From Nocardioides sp. (GTDB lineage: Bacteria > Actinomycetota > Actinomycetes > Propionibacteriales > Nocardioidaceae): DNA of 64,000 bases. The notes under the pieces were generated by a model that saw only the letters and a program-made list of their open reading frames with translations, made no database searches and was not told where the DNA came from. This document shows, piece by piece, positions 21,001 to 28,292 of this stretch. Position numbers and translations under genes: made by a program. How positions within the stretch are numbered: position 1 is the stretch's first letter; each line of letters starts with the position of its first letter. Location: contig NZ_JAPYPS010000009.1 in the NCBI RefSeq assembly GCF_029937575.1, forward strand, positions 1 through 64,000. The letters run 5' to 3'.

Positions 21001-21050
21001 GCACCGGCGAACGGGCCGAAGGCCTCCATCTCGAGCACGTGGAGCCTCAT
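18015..21050 (-). CDS. sbcC: DNA repair exonuclease ATPase SbcC
   Basis: A 1011-residue SMC-like ATPase, partner of SbcD in processing DNA ends and hairpins. Walker A LSGATGAGKTSVLDA lies near residue 35, two long coiled-coil arms flank a zinc hook CPVCGSGVHP (about residue 520), and the C-terminal ABC half has LSGGETFVVSLALALGL and DTLFVDEGFGSLD. ATG 21050 was chosen because MRLHVLEMEAFGPFAG is the family N-terminus and it overlaps the sbcD stop by 4 bp; the longer frame is a shadow of sbcD. Confidence 0.95.
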   Translation of the reverse strand: MRLHVLEMEAFGPFAGATRVDFDTLSEAGLFLLSGATGAGKTSVLDAVCFALYGDVPGDRSAAKRLRCDQAEPSVAPRVHLEVTLGVRRFRIERSPAWDRPKRRGAGTTRQQASVTMSELRGGAWTALSSRVDETGDLVGRLVGMSLTQFTQVALLPQGRFQTFLRAGSDERHQLLQRLFRTGRFAEVERWLRERRLELSRADQQQHRAVAEVVSRVSEAAATPLPDDWDIQDLGPVADADRLTRWAEHLHALAAETAALRATSAQDAARSEQTARTELEAARADAARRQRYDTARAELARLDARAEDHSRAVETLAAARRAAGVVPLQRHAETRAGAAARARVAAEAADTALSTHLAVADDLPHPLPGTLLEEAAAQAGDAAAAARALLPRAARQERARAELVETRRTLESLTTDLAGTRAEQAALPSRLASLRSSVALASDARARIPARLERIAALTGQVDAHAVVVRLGAELATARQEWLAAREVALSLKEDLISLQQARVEGMAAELAGALASGCSCPVCGSGVHPAKASAAPGAPDAAAEKHARAAADDAAMVETAFDAKVREVEASLAAATARAGETSVGDVRQQIANQQVDLRQDRAAAEQLVARQAALDDAEQAADRLGSRLAQLSAEEARAQSRGVALTSELDTWESELAAILDDTGHHDLATLVAHHERTITLARAALARRAEVTAAERELTESEWSARAAALEVGFDDAAHAISHARTPRDVAELEGSVETHLRRLAAVSEVLAEPGAALQQDPPHQSLDELVHDHASAMERRDDTGAALRVAVAREQRLASLVGDLGTRVTAWAPLREELALTTGLSSFVEGKSADNQLRMRLSAYVLAYRLSQVVDAANERLATMSDQRYSLEHTGHRGAGETRGGLSLLVRDDWSGETRDPATLSGGETFVVSLALALGLSDVVAHESGGASLDTLFVDEGFGSLDADTLDDVMDTLDSLRDGGRVVGVVSHVAEMRDRIPTQLVVTKARGGSSVRLRHDGPRDPSH

Positions 21051-22252
21051 CCGGCCTCCTCGTCGCGGGGAGGGCGCTCGTCGTCGATCATCATGTCGCC
21101 GCCCTCCCGTCCGGTCTCGTCGGTGTCGCAGCACGCGTCGACCGCTCGGTAGAGGACCTGCACCTCGCCGTCGGTCGGGTCCTCGCCGCGCAGGTCGACC
21201 ATGAAGTCGTGGGCGATCTGCCGGTCGCTGCGGGCGTAGGTGGCACCGGCCGTGGGGGCGCCCATGGTCGAGCGCGGGGAGTCGAAGCCCAGGATCAGGG
21301 TGTGGGGGAAGCGCTTGCGCAGCCGCTCCATCGCCGCCAGGGGGCGGACCGGGTCGGTGAGCGTGGCCTCGATCCAGGAGCCCTCGTGCGCGGTGTGCGC
21401 GGGATGGGTGAGCAGCGACTCGATGGTGCCGCGCAGACGGGCCAGGGCGCGCGGGACCGGGGCCGGGACGAACTCGACGGCAACCGGTGTCCCGGGCGCG
21501 CCGAGGTCGACGATCCAGGAGCCCTTGCGGTGGTCGGTCTCGGAGAAGGAGTAGGCGAGAGGGGAGCCGCTGTAGCGCAGGTGGTTGTCGAGTACGTGGG
21601 CACCGTGCAGGTGCCCGAGCGCGGCGTAGTCGATGCCGTCGAAGAGCGACGTGGAGACCCGGGAGACGCCGCCGACGCTGATGTCGCGCTCGGAGTCGCT
21701 GGGCGTGGCGCCGGCGACGAACGCGTGGGCGAGCACCACCGAGCGCGCCCCCGGGCGCTGCGCCAGGTCGCCACCGACCCGGTCCATGGCCGCGGAGAGA
21801 GCTGCCTGGTGGGAGCGCCTGTCCAGCCCCCAGGGCTCCGCGACCGCGTGGGGGTCGAGATAGGGGATCCCGTGCACCGCCACCTGGCCGTGCTGGTCCT
21901 CCAGCAACACCGGGGTCCCCACCGCCGAGGCGTTGGTGCGCAGGTGCACGCCGGCCGCATCGATCAGCCGCGCCGAGAACCCCAGGCGCTGAGCGGAGTC
22001 GTGGTTGCCGCTGGTCAGGACCACCGTGGCGCGCGAGTGCGCGAGGCGGACGAGCGCCTCGTCCGCCAGGCGGACGGCGTCGACCGGCGGCAGGGCGCGG
22101 TCGTAGATGTCGCCGGCGACGACGACCAGGTCGATCCGCTCGGTCGCCACCACGTCGAGCAGGTGGTCGACGTAGGCGGCCTGGTGCTCGAGCATGTCCT
22201 CGCGATGGAACGACCGACCCAGGTGCCAGTCGGAGGTGTGGAGGATGCGCAC
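21047..22252 (-). CDS. sbcD: Exonuclease subunit SbcD
   Basis: A 401-residue calcineurin-like nuclease subunit. Metal-binding motifs are in order: ILHTSDWHLGR (D-x-H), VVAGDIYDRALP (G-D-x-x-D), LTSGNHDSAQRLG (G-N-H-D) and ALGHLHGAHVL (G-H-x-H). The start at GTG 22252 puts the first motif at the N-terminus as in other SbcD proteins. A TAGCGT box 7 nt upstream suggests leaderless initiation, and an alternative ATG at 22282 would lie upstream of that transcript. The fdhD stop is 62 bp upstream. Confidence 0.94.
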   Translation of the reverse strand: MRILHTSDWHLGRSFHREDMLEHQAAYVDHLLDVVATERIDLVVVAGDIYDRALPPVDAVRLADEALVRLAHSRATVVLTSGNHDSAQRLGFSARLIDAAGVHLRTNASAVGTPVLLEDQHGQVAVHGIPYLDPHAVAEPWGLDRRSHQAALSAAMDRVGGDLAQRPGARSVVLAHAFVAGATPSDSERDISVGGVSRVSTSLFDGIDYAALGHLHGAHVLDNHLRYSGSPLAYSFSETDHRKGSWIVDLGAPGTPVAVEFVPAPVPRALARLRGTIESLLTHPAHTAHEGSWIEATLTDPVRPLAAMERLRKRFPHTLILGFDSPRSTMGAPTAGATYARSDRQIAHDFMVDLRGEDPTDGEVQVLYRAVDACCDTDETGREGGDMMIDDERPPRDEEAG

Positions 22253-22259
22253 CTCCAGC

Positions 22260-22265
22260 ACGCTA
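22260..22265 (-). promoter_or_regulatory. Leaderless-type -10 of sbcD
   Basis: TAGCGT on the minus strand, 7 nt before GTG 22252. Confidence 0.55.
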
Positions 22266-22314
22266 GGTGCGGCCACCGACAACCCGTCGGACCCACGCCG
22301 GGACGGGGGCTGTG

Positions 22315-23148
22315 TCAGGCGTAACGGACCGTCCGGTCGGCCGCGGTGAAGCCGTAGAGCGCCAGGCCCCCTCGCCTGGCCAGCGACGCGGCGAGGCTCG
22401 TCGGAGCCCCGACGGCGACCAGGCTGCCGGTCCCCACGGCGAGCGCCTTCTGCACCAGCTCGTAGCCGATGCGGCCACTCACCACGAGGCAGGCCGCGGC
22501 CGGCGACTCGCCGGCGAGCACTCGCGCCCCGGTGACCTTGTCGACAGCGTTGTGGCGGCCGACGTCCTCGCGGGCGACGAGCAGCTCGCCCGCTGCGGTG
22601 ACGAGCGCGGCGGCGTGCACCCCGCCGGTGCGGTCGAACAGGCGTTGCCCCTCCCGCAGCACGGCGGGCAGCCGGCGTACGACCTCGGGGGAGGGCAGCT
22701 CGCCGGCCCAGCCGGGGGCCATCCTCGTCAGGGCGGCGTCGATGCTGTCGGTGCCGCAGACCCCGCAGGCCGACGAGCCGGCGGAGAGTGCTTCGTACTG
22801 GTGCGGGACGTGGTCGGGTGCCCTGTCCAGGGCCACCGTCACGACGTTGAAGTCCTGCTCGGGGCTCAGTGCTGCGTCAGTGCAGTAGGCGACACCGGCG
22901 ACCCCACCGGGAGCGGCGACGAGACCCTCGTGGACCGCCCACCCGGCCGCCAGCTCGAAGTCGTGGCCGGGGGTCCGCATCGTGACCCACACGCGTCTGG
23001 CGGGGGCGCCGGGCCACTCCAGGCGTACCTCCAGCGGTTCCTCGGTGATCAACCGGTCCTCGCGCTCGCTGGTGCGCTGGGCCCTTGACTCGGTGACGCG
23101 GACCCGGGTGGTGGGTCCAGGCCTGCGTGCTCGCTCGTCCACGGGCAT
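22315..23148 (-). CDS. fdhD: Formate dehydrogenase accessory sulfurtransferase FdhD
   Basis: A 277-residue sulfurtransferase that passes sulfur from a cysteine desulfurase to the Mo-bisMGD cofactor of formate dehydrogenases. The catalytic CxxC loop is SSACGVCGTDSIDA (about residues 125-138); the family motifs DRTGGVHAAAL, VGRHNAVDKV and SGRIGYELVQKA follow. No formate dehydrogenase gene is in the window. ATG 23148 is 2 bp after the pepN stop, so it is co-transcribed with pepN, an unexpected partner. Confidence 0.93.
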   Translation of the reverse strand: MPVDERARRPGPTTRVRVTESRAQRTSEREDRLITEEPLEVRLEWPGAPARRVWVTMRTPGHDFELAAGWAVHEGLVAAPGGVAGVAYCTDAALSPEQDFNVVTVALDRAPDHVPHQYEALSAGSSACGVCGTDSIDAALTRMAPGWAGELPSPEVVRRLPAVLREGQRLFDRTGGVHAAALVTAAGELLVAREDVGRHNAVDKVTGARVLAGESPAAACLVVSGRIGYELVQKALAVGTGSLVAVGAPTSLAASLARRGGLALYGFTAADRTVRYA

Positions 23149-23150
23149 GG

Positions 23151-25610
23151 TCAGTGCTTCGGGAACGCAGCACGCACGGCGAGCTTGCGGTGGGCAGCGT
23201 CGAGCTGATCGACCACCCTGCGGCGTACGGCGCCGGGCAGGGCGTCATCGTCGGCCAGGGGGCGCAGCAGGGCCAAGGAGGCCTCGTCGACGTGCGACGC
23301 CGGGAAGTAGGCCTCGGCGACGACGGCCTGCATCCAGCCGCTGTGCACGTCGGCGATGCCGGCCAGGTCGGTCACGTAGCGCTGGACGTAGGGGTGGGTG
23401 ACGTCCTCGTGTCCGGCTCGCCACAGACCGCGGCCGGCGGCCTCGAGCTCGTAGTTGGCCACCGAGACCTCACCGGTGAACCGCGCCCAGGCCCAGGCCT
23501 TGGCCTCGGGCGTGGGCAGCGAGGCCACGGCGCGGCTGTGCATCACCTGGGTGAAGACTGTCGGCTCGTCGGCCAGCGCGGTGTCGAGCGTCGCCTGGTC
23601 GGTGTCGCCGAGGACGGCGAGCTGGGTGAGGAGTCGCCAGCGCAGGTCGACGTCCAGGTCGATGCCATCGGGCAGGTCGGACCCGGCGAGCCACCGATGG
23701 AGGCGAGCCGGGTCGTCGGTGGTGCTGACCACCCAGCGGAACGACGAGAGCTGGAGCTCGTCGCCGGCCTGCGTCTCGGCGAGGCGGTCACGCGCCGCGA
23801 CGTGGATCCGCGCCAGGGCTCCGGGGGAAGCGGCCGGGACGACCTCACCCATCACCCACGGCTTGGTCTGGCGCAGCGTGTCCTCGGTGTCCTCGACGGG
23901 CAGCCGCGCCTCGAGCAGGTCGACCACCGCGTCGGGGTCGATCGCGGCGACGGAGAACCCGCTCTTGAGGTTATTCCAGATGGCGGCCTGCACGCGGGTG
24001 TCGGTGACCTCCGGCAGGACGTCGACCAGGGCGCGCACCGTGGTGGCGTCCGGGACGTAGACCCCCCAGCTCTCCTCTCGCGGGTCGATCACCAGGGCGG
24101 TCGCCTCGCTCGCCCCGGCCAGGGTCTCGGCGGGCAGCGGGGTCTCGTCGCTCGTCACGTCGAGCGCCGTCTCCCCGCCGTCGGGGAGCCGCAGGATGGG
24201 GAGCCGGTGGGTGCGCTCGGCGGGGTGCTCGGCGGGGGAGCGGCGCTCGAGCACCGCACGGGCTCGGTCGAGTCGGAGGACGTCGGCGCCGGCGGTGCGC
24301 AGCCACTGCTCGGTGACGCCGGAGAGGTCACCGGCCCCGGCACGCTCCCAGCTGGCGAACAGGTCGTGCATCGTGGCGTTGCCGAACCGGTTGCGGGTGA
24401 AGTGGTCGATCGCGCCCGCGACGAAGACCTCGTCACCGAGGCTGGTGGCGAGCTGCTTGAGGATGCTCGAGCCCTTGGCGTACGAGATGCCGTCGAAGTT
24501 CTGCAGGGCCAGGAGCGCGTCCTCGGCACCGTTGCCGGCGACCGGGTGAGTGCTGGGCTTCTGGTCGGCGCCCAGGCCCCACTGCCGTCGTGACCAGGAC
24601 ACGTGCGTCCAGGCGTCGTCGTACTGCGTGACGTCCGCGGTCACCCGGTTGCCCATGTACTCGGCGAAGGACTCGTTGAGCCAGAGGTCGTCCCACCACT
24701 TCGGCGTCACGATGTTGCCGAACCACTGGTGCGCCATCTCGTGCGCGATCGTGGTGGCGCGTTGGATTCGCAGGCCCCGGGTGACGCGGGTGTCGAAGAC
24801 GAGCTGGTCGCGGAAGGTGACGCAGCCGGGGTTCTCCATCGCTCCGGCGTTGAACTCGGGCACGAACGCCTGGTGGTAGTCGCCGAACGGGTAGCGGATG
24901 CCGAAGAGCCGGTGGAACTCGTCGAAGCACTGACCGGTCATCTCGAAGAGCTCGTCGGCGTCCGCGTCGAGGGCGTCCGCGAGGCTGGCCCGGCAGCTCA
25001 GGCCCAGCGGGATGCCGTCGTGCTCGGAGCGCAGCAGGTGGTACGGGCCCGCGACGAGCGTGACGAAGTACGTCGACAGGGGCTGCGTCGGGCCGAGCTC
25101 CCACTCGCCGTCCCCACCCGTCGCGGGCGCGTTGCCGACGACGATCCAGTCCTCGGGTGCGCGCACGTGCCAGGTGTACGGCGCCTTGAGGTCGGGCTGG
25201 TCGAAGCAGGCGAAGATCGTCGGCGCCGCGTCCATGAAGCTCATCCCGTAGACGTAGGCCTTCGCGTCGACCGGGTCGACGTGGCGGTGCAGGCCCTCGC
25301 CGTCGTTGCGGAACGGCATCGTCGCCTCGACGACAAGCACGTTGTGGCCGGCCACCGTGTCCAGCGGGAAGCGTCCACGGTCGAGGAGGTCCACGTCCAG
25401 GGACCGGTCGTTGAGACGCACCGAAGCCAGGTGGGTCGGCTTCAGGTCGAGGAAGGTCGCCCCGCCCCGGCTCTCGAACTCGACCCGGGTGACCGACGCG
25501 AAGGTCGTCTCGCTCGCGGCGAGGTCGAGGCTGACGTCGTACGACGTGACGTCGAGGAGGTCGAAGCGCTCCTGGGCCTCGGTCTGACGAAGACTCTGGG
25601 TGGCACTCAC
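23151..25610 (-). CDS. pepN: Aminopeptidase N (M1 family)
   Basis: An 819-residue cytosolic zinc aminopeptidase. The exopeptidase motif is GAMEN (within NAGAMENPG), and the zinc site is HEMAHQWFGNIVTPKWWDD followed 18 residues later by NESFAEY. A large C-terminal ERAP1-like helical domain follows. GTG 25610 was chosen over ATG 25619 because a TAGGGT box lies exactly 7 nt upstream, which predicts a leaderless mRNA starting at the GTG. It heads the leftward block pepN-fdhD-sbcD-sbcC-mtr-tldD-tldE. Confidence 0.95.
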   Translation of the reverse strand: MSATQSLRQTEAQERFDLLDVTSYDVSLDLAASETTFASVTRVEFESRGGATFLDLKPTHLASVRLNDRSLDVDLLDRGRFPLDTVAGHNVLVVEATMPFRNDGEGLHRHVDPVDAKAYVYGMSFMDAAPTIFACFDQPDLKAPYTWHVRAPEDWIVVGNAPATGGDGEWELGPTQPLSTYFVTLVAGPYHLLRSEHDGIPLGLSCRASLADALDADADELFEMTGQCFDEFHRLFGIRYPFGDYHQAFVPEFNAGAMENPGCVTFRDQLVFDTRVTRGLRIQRATTIAHEMAHQWFGNIVTPKWWDDLWLNESFAEYMGNRVTADVTQYDDAWTHVSWSRRQWGLGADQKPSTHPVAGNGAEDALLALQNFDGISYAKGSSILKQLATSLGDEVFVAGAIDHFTRNRFGNATMHDLFASWERAGAGDLSGVTEQWLRTAGADVLRLDRARAVLERRSPAEHPAERTHRLPILRLPDGGETALDVTSDETPLPAETLAGASEATALVIDPREESWGVYVPDATTVRALVDVLPEVTDTRVQAAIWNNLKSGFSVAAIDPDAVVDLLEARLPVEDTEDTLRQTKPWVMGEVVPAASPGALARIHVAARDRLAETQAGDELQLSSFRWVVSTTDDPARLHRWLAGSDLPDGIDLDVDLRWRLLTQLAVLGDTDQATLDTALADEPTVFTQVMHSRAVASLPTPEAKAWAWARFTGEVSVANYELEAAGRGLWRAGHEDVTHPYVQRYVTDLAGIADVHSGWMQAVVAEAYFPASHVDEASLALLRPLADDDALPGAVRRRVVDQLDAAHRKLAVRAAFPKH

Positions 25611-25617
25611 CCCGCCC

Positions 25618-25623
25618 ACCCTA
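25618..25623 (-). promoter_or_regulatory. Leaderless-type -10 of pepN
   Basis: TAGGGT on the minus strand, 7 nt before GTG 25610. Confidence 0.6.
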
Positions 25624-25640
25624 GGACCGTGGCCAACTGC

Positions 25641-25787
25641 TCACCTCGGCGAGGCGAAGTCCTGCACCCAGTAGTGCCCGTACGTCGAGTCGGGGTCGTA
25701 GGCGTAGCCGGCGAGTCGTGTGCCCGAGCCCGGTGCATGGACCGGTCTCAGGCACACGACCCTGCCGTAGGCGGTCGACTCACTCAT
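25641..25787 (-). CDS. Possible 48-residue hypothetical protein
   Basis: The only reasonable open frame in the 306-bp gap between pepN and the oxidoreductase. The product has a Tyr/Gly-rich C-terminus (AGYAYDPDSTYGHYWVQDFA). No domain is recognised and no Shine-Dalgarno is obvious. A 14-bp inverted repeat CGACTC-GT-GAGTCG lies just upstream at 25812-25825. It may be a degraded gene end rather than a functional one. Confidence 0.25.
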   Translation of the reverse strand: MSESTAYGRVVCLRPVHAPGSGTRLAGYAYDPDSTYGHYWVQDFASPR

Positions 25788-25916
25788 CCGACGCGATCCG
25801 CGCGCGGCAACCGACTCGTGAGTCGTCGACCGCAAGGCCAGCAACGGCAGGAGGACCTTTGCGTGGCCCAGTGGCAATCGAGTCGCCGACCTTGGTGTCG
25901 GCCCGGCGCAGCTCCC

Positions 25917-26915
25917 TCAGAGTCGGACCAGCATCTTGCCGACGTTCGCGCCGGTGCCCAGTCCGAGGAACGCGTCGACGGTCTGGTCGAGCCCGTCGAC
26001 GAAGGTCTCGCGGTAGGTCACCTCGCCGGAGGCCAGCCACGGACCCACGGTCTTGTAGAACTCGCCGGCCAGGTCGGCGTGGTCGGTGACGATGAAGCCG
26101 CGCAGGGTCAGGCGCTTCTGGATGGCCATCATCATGTTGCGCGGTCCGGGGAGCGGCTCGGTGGTGTCGTACCCGGCGATGGCCCCGCACAGCGCGAGGC
26201 GGCCGAAGTCGGCCATGTGGAAGATCGCGGCCTCGAGATGGTCCCCGCCGACATTGTCGAAGTACACGTCCACCGGCGCATGGGCGCCCAGCTGCTTGGC
26301 CACCGACGCGTCGCGGTAGTTGAAGGCGGCGTCGAAGCCGAGCTCGTCGGTCAGCCAGCTGACCTTCTCCGCGGTGCCGGCCGAGCCGACGACCTTCGCG
26401 GCTCCCAGCTTCTTGGCGACCTGGCCCGCGATGGAGCCGACGGCACCGGCGGCACCGGAGACGAAGACCGTCTCGCCCTCACGCAGCCGTCCGATGGCGG
26501 TCAGACCGGCGTACGCCGTCAGGCCGGGCATGCCGAGCGCGCCCAGGTAGGCGGAGGCCGGGGCCAGCGTCGTGTCGAGGGCGCGCACCTCGCCGGCGGG
26601 AAGCAGGGCGTGCTCACGCCACCCGGCCATGTGCTGCACGACGGTGCCGACCGGCACGGACTCCGAGGCGGACTCCTCGACGACGCCGACGGCGCCACCC
26701 TCGAGGGGAGCGTCCAGCGCGAACGGCGGGACGTAGGACTTCACGTCGTTCATCCGCCCGCGCATGTACGGGTCGACCGACAGCACGGAGTTGCGCACCA
26801 GTACCTGGCCCTCGGCCGGGGCCTCCAGGGTGGTCTCGACCGTACGGAAGTTGTCGGCGACGGGCGTGCCCTGAGGACGTGAGGCGAGGTGGATCTCGCG
26901 CGTGGTGGTGGTCAT
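25917..26915 (-). CDS. NADP-dependent oxidoreductase, MDR superfamily (CurA/prostaglandin reductase-like)
   Basis: A 332-residue zinc-free medium-chain reductase of the CurA/PTGR type, which reduces enones and related alpha,beta-unsaturated carbonyls. The N-terminus (EIHLASRPQGTPVADNF), the DPYMRGRM motif and the Rossmann VSGAAGAVGSIAGQVAKKLGA (about residues 152-172) are diagnostic, and YFDNVGGDHLEAAI is conserved. A CAGGAT box 7 nt before the ATG is a weaker version of the leaderless pattern. It stands alone between a terminator and the pepN region. Confidence 0.88.
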   Translation of the reverse strand: MTTTTREIHLASRPQGTPVADNFRTVETTLEAPAEGQVLVRNSVLSVDPYMRGRMNDVKSYVPPFALDAPLEGGAVGVVEESASESVPVGTVVQHMAGWREHALLPAGEVRALDTTLAPASAYLGALGMPGLTAYAGLTAIGRLREGETVFVSGAAGAVGSIAGQVAKKLGAAKVVGSAGTAEKVSWLTDELGFDAAFNYRDASVAKQLGAHAPVDVYFDNVGGDHLEAAIFHMADFGRLALCGAIAGYDTTEPLPGPRNMMMAIQKRLTLRGFIVTDHADLAGEFYKTVGPWLASGEVTYRETFVDGLDQTVDAFLGLGTGANVGKMLVRL

Positions 26916-26947
26916 TCGTTCGATCCTGCCAGGTGGGTCCGCGGACG

Positions 26948-26983
26948 CGACGAGCCCCCGGCCGGATGGCCGGGGGCTCGTCG
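26948..26983. terminator. Strong hairpin terminator
   Basis: A perfect 16-bp GC-rich stem with a GGAT loop (arms 26948-26963 and 26968-26983). It lies downstream of the HesB-like gene on the minus strand and upstream of the oxidoreductase start. A second short perfect palindrome (GCTCAGCGCTGAGC, 26986-26999) sits beside it. No U-tract follows, as is common in high-GC actinobacteria. Confidence 0.75.
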
Positions 26984-27009
26984 ATGCTCAGCGCTGAGCG
27001 CGCGAGAGA

Positions 27010-27291
27010 TCAGGGCTGTACGGCGAGCGCGAACTCGACCTGGCCCTGCTCGTCGACGGCGGCGTCGAGGATCTTGTCGTCCAGGACGACGGCAGCCTGC
27101 TCGTCGAGGTACAGCGTGGCTCCGGCCTGCTCGACGACCTTGTCGGCGGGCTCGGGGTTGTCGGTGGCCGCGATCGCGAACGACGACTGGTCGCCCTCGC
27201 TGGTGATGCGCAGCCCGGCGGACTCGGGGAGCCCGGGCTGGGTGGTGATCTCGCGGACGATCGTGCTGGCGTTCTCGGTGAGGGTGAGCAT
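27010..27291 (-). CDS. HesB/IscA-fold protein lacking all cysteines
   Basis: A 93-residue protein resembling the HesB/IscA (A-type Fe-S carrier) fold: LTENASTIVREITTQPGLPESAGLRI at the N-terminus and LDEQAAVVLDDKILDAA in the middle. The three Cys that bind iron or Fe-S in true A-type carriers are absent, and there is no Cys anywhere. It probably does not carry a cluster. Actinobacterial genomes often label such proteins Fe-S assembly protein HesB. ATG with a GGAAGG Shine-Dalgarno about 9 nt upstream. Transcription ends at the hairpin at 26948. Confidence 0.75.
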   Translation of the reverse strand: MLTLTENASTIVREITTQPGLPESAGLRITSEGDQSSFAIAATDNPEPADKVVEQAGATLYLDEQAAVVLDDKILDAAVDEQGQVEFALAVQP

Positions 27292-27404
27292 GGCTCGCCT
27301 TCCGTTGGAAGTTCAGGACTCCTCCACCGTTGCGGACCTGGGCCCTGCGTTCAAGGGCAGTGGCTTTCCGGGCGTGTCGATGTGGCGCATGCCACGCTGA
27401 GACC

Positions 27405-28292
27405 ATGAGCGCTCGCATACCCCCGCAGGTGGGCCGCCGCTTCGTGGTGACCGGTGCCAACAGCGGGGTCGGCCTCGAGACCGCGAGGGCCCTGGTCGGC
27501 GCCGGAGCACACGTCGTCCTCGCGTGCCGCAGCCCCGACAGGGGCGAGCGGGCCGCCGCGGACCTCACCGGGCCGGGGGAGGCCGAGGTCCGCGCCCTCG
27601 ACGTCTCCGACCTGTCGTCGGTGCGCGCCTTCGCCGCCGAGGTGGGCGCGGTCGACGTCCTGGTCAACAACGCCGGGGTCATGGGAGTCCCCTTCTCGCA
27701 CAGCCCCGACGGTGTGGAGCTGCACTTCGCCACCAACCACCTGGGGCACTTCGCTCTCACCAACCTGCTGCTCGATCGCCTCACCGACCGCGTCGTGGTG
27801 GTCAGCTCGATCGCCCACCGCCGCGCCGAGCTCGACGTCGACGACCTCGACTGGAGCCGTCGCGGCTACGCGGCCTTCGCCGCCTACGCCCAGTCCAAGC
27901 TGGCCAACCTGCTCTTCCTCGCCGAGCTGCAGCGGCGCCTGACCGCTGCCGGGTCGACGCTGCGGGCCACCGGGGCACACCCGGGCAGCACGGCGACGGG
28001 CATCACCGGGCACACCGGACGCGGGTGGGCGACGGCCGTCGGCGGGTGGGGCCATGGCCTGGTCGGGATGAGCCCGGCCGAAGGGGCGTTGTCGACGCTC
28101 TACGCCGCCACGATGGACGTCCCGGGCAACACCTACGTCGGTCCCGGCAAGCTGCGCGAGATGCGCGGCCGACCGACGGCGGTCGGACGCAGCCGTGCGG
28201 CGCTCGACCCCGACCTCGCCAAGAAGCTGTGGTGCCGCTCCGAGGAGCTGAGCGGCACGTCGTTCGGGTGCGGGCCGGTCAGCCCACCGTGA
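27405..28292 (+). CDS. Short-chain dehydrogenase/reductase (retinol dehydrogenase-like)
   Basis: A 295-residue SDR. Cofactor motif TGANSGVGLETARAL (about residues 15-29), NNAGVMG, catalytic Ser in VVSSIAHRR, and YAQSK catalytic Tyr/Lys. The arrangement resembles the SDR subgroup containing retinol dehydrogenases and protochlorophyllide reductase-like enzymes, usually NADP-linked; the substrate is unknown. ATG 27405 was chosen because the upstream frame is non-coding and a CACGCT box lies 6 nt before it. Its 3' end overlaps the cyclophilin gene on the other strand by 14 bp. Confidence 0.88.
   Translation: MSARIPPQVGRRFVVTGANSGVGLETARALVGAGAHVVLACRSPDRGERAAADLTGPGEAEVRALDVSDLSSVRAFAAEVGAVDVLVNNAGVMGVPFSHSPDGVELHFATNHLGHFALTNLLLDRLTDRVVVVSSIAHRRAELDVDDLDWSRRGYAAFAAYAQSKLANLLFLAELQRRLTAAGSTLRATGAHPGSTATGITGHTGRGWATAVGGWGHGLVGMSPAEGALSTLYAATMDVPGNTYVGPGKLREMRGRPTAVGRSRAALDPDLAKKLWCRSEELSGTSFGCGPVSPP

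Noticed and set aside
24603-26882. Open frame of 759 codons on the plus strand
   Set aside because: Antisense to pepN and the oxidoreductase, both with full catalytic motifs; no start signal.
26986-26999. GCTCAGCGCTGAGC palindrome as an operator
   Set aside because: It sits between a stop codon and a strong terminator, with no promoter nearby; a secondary part of the termination region is simpler.
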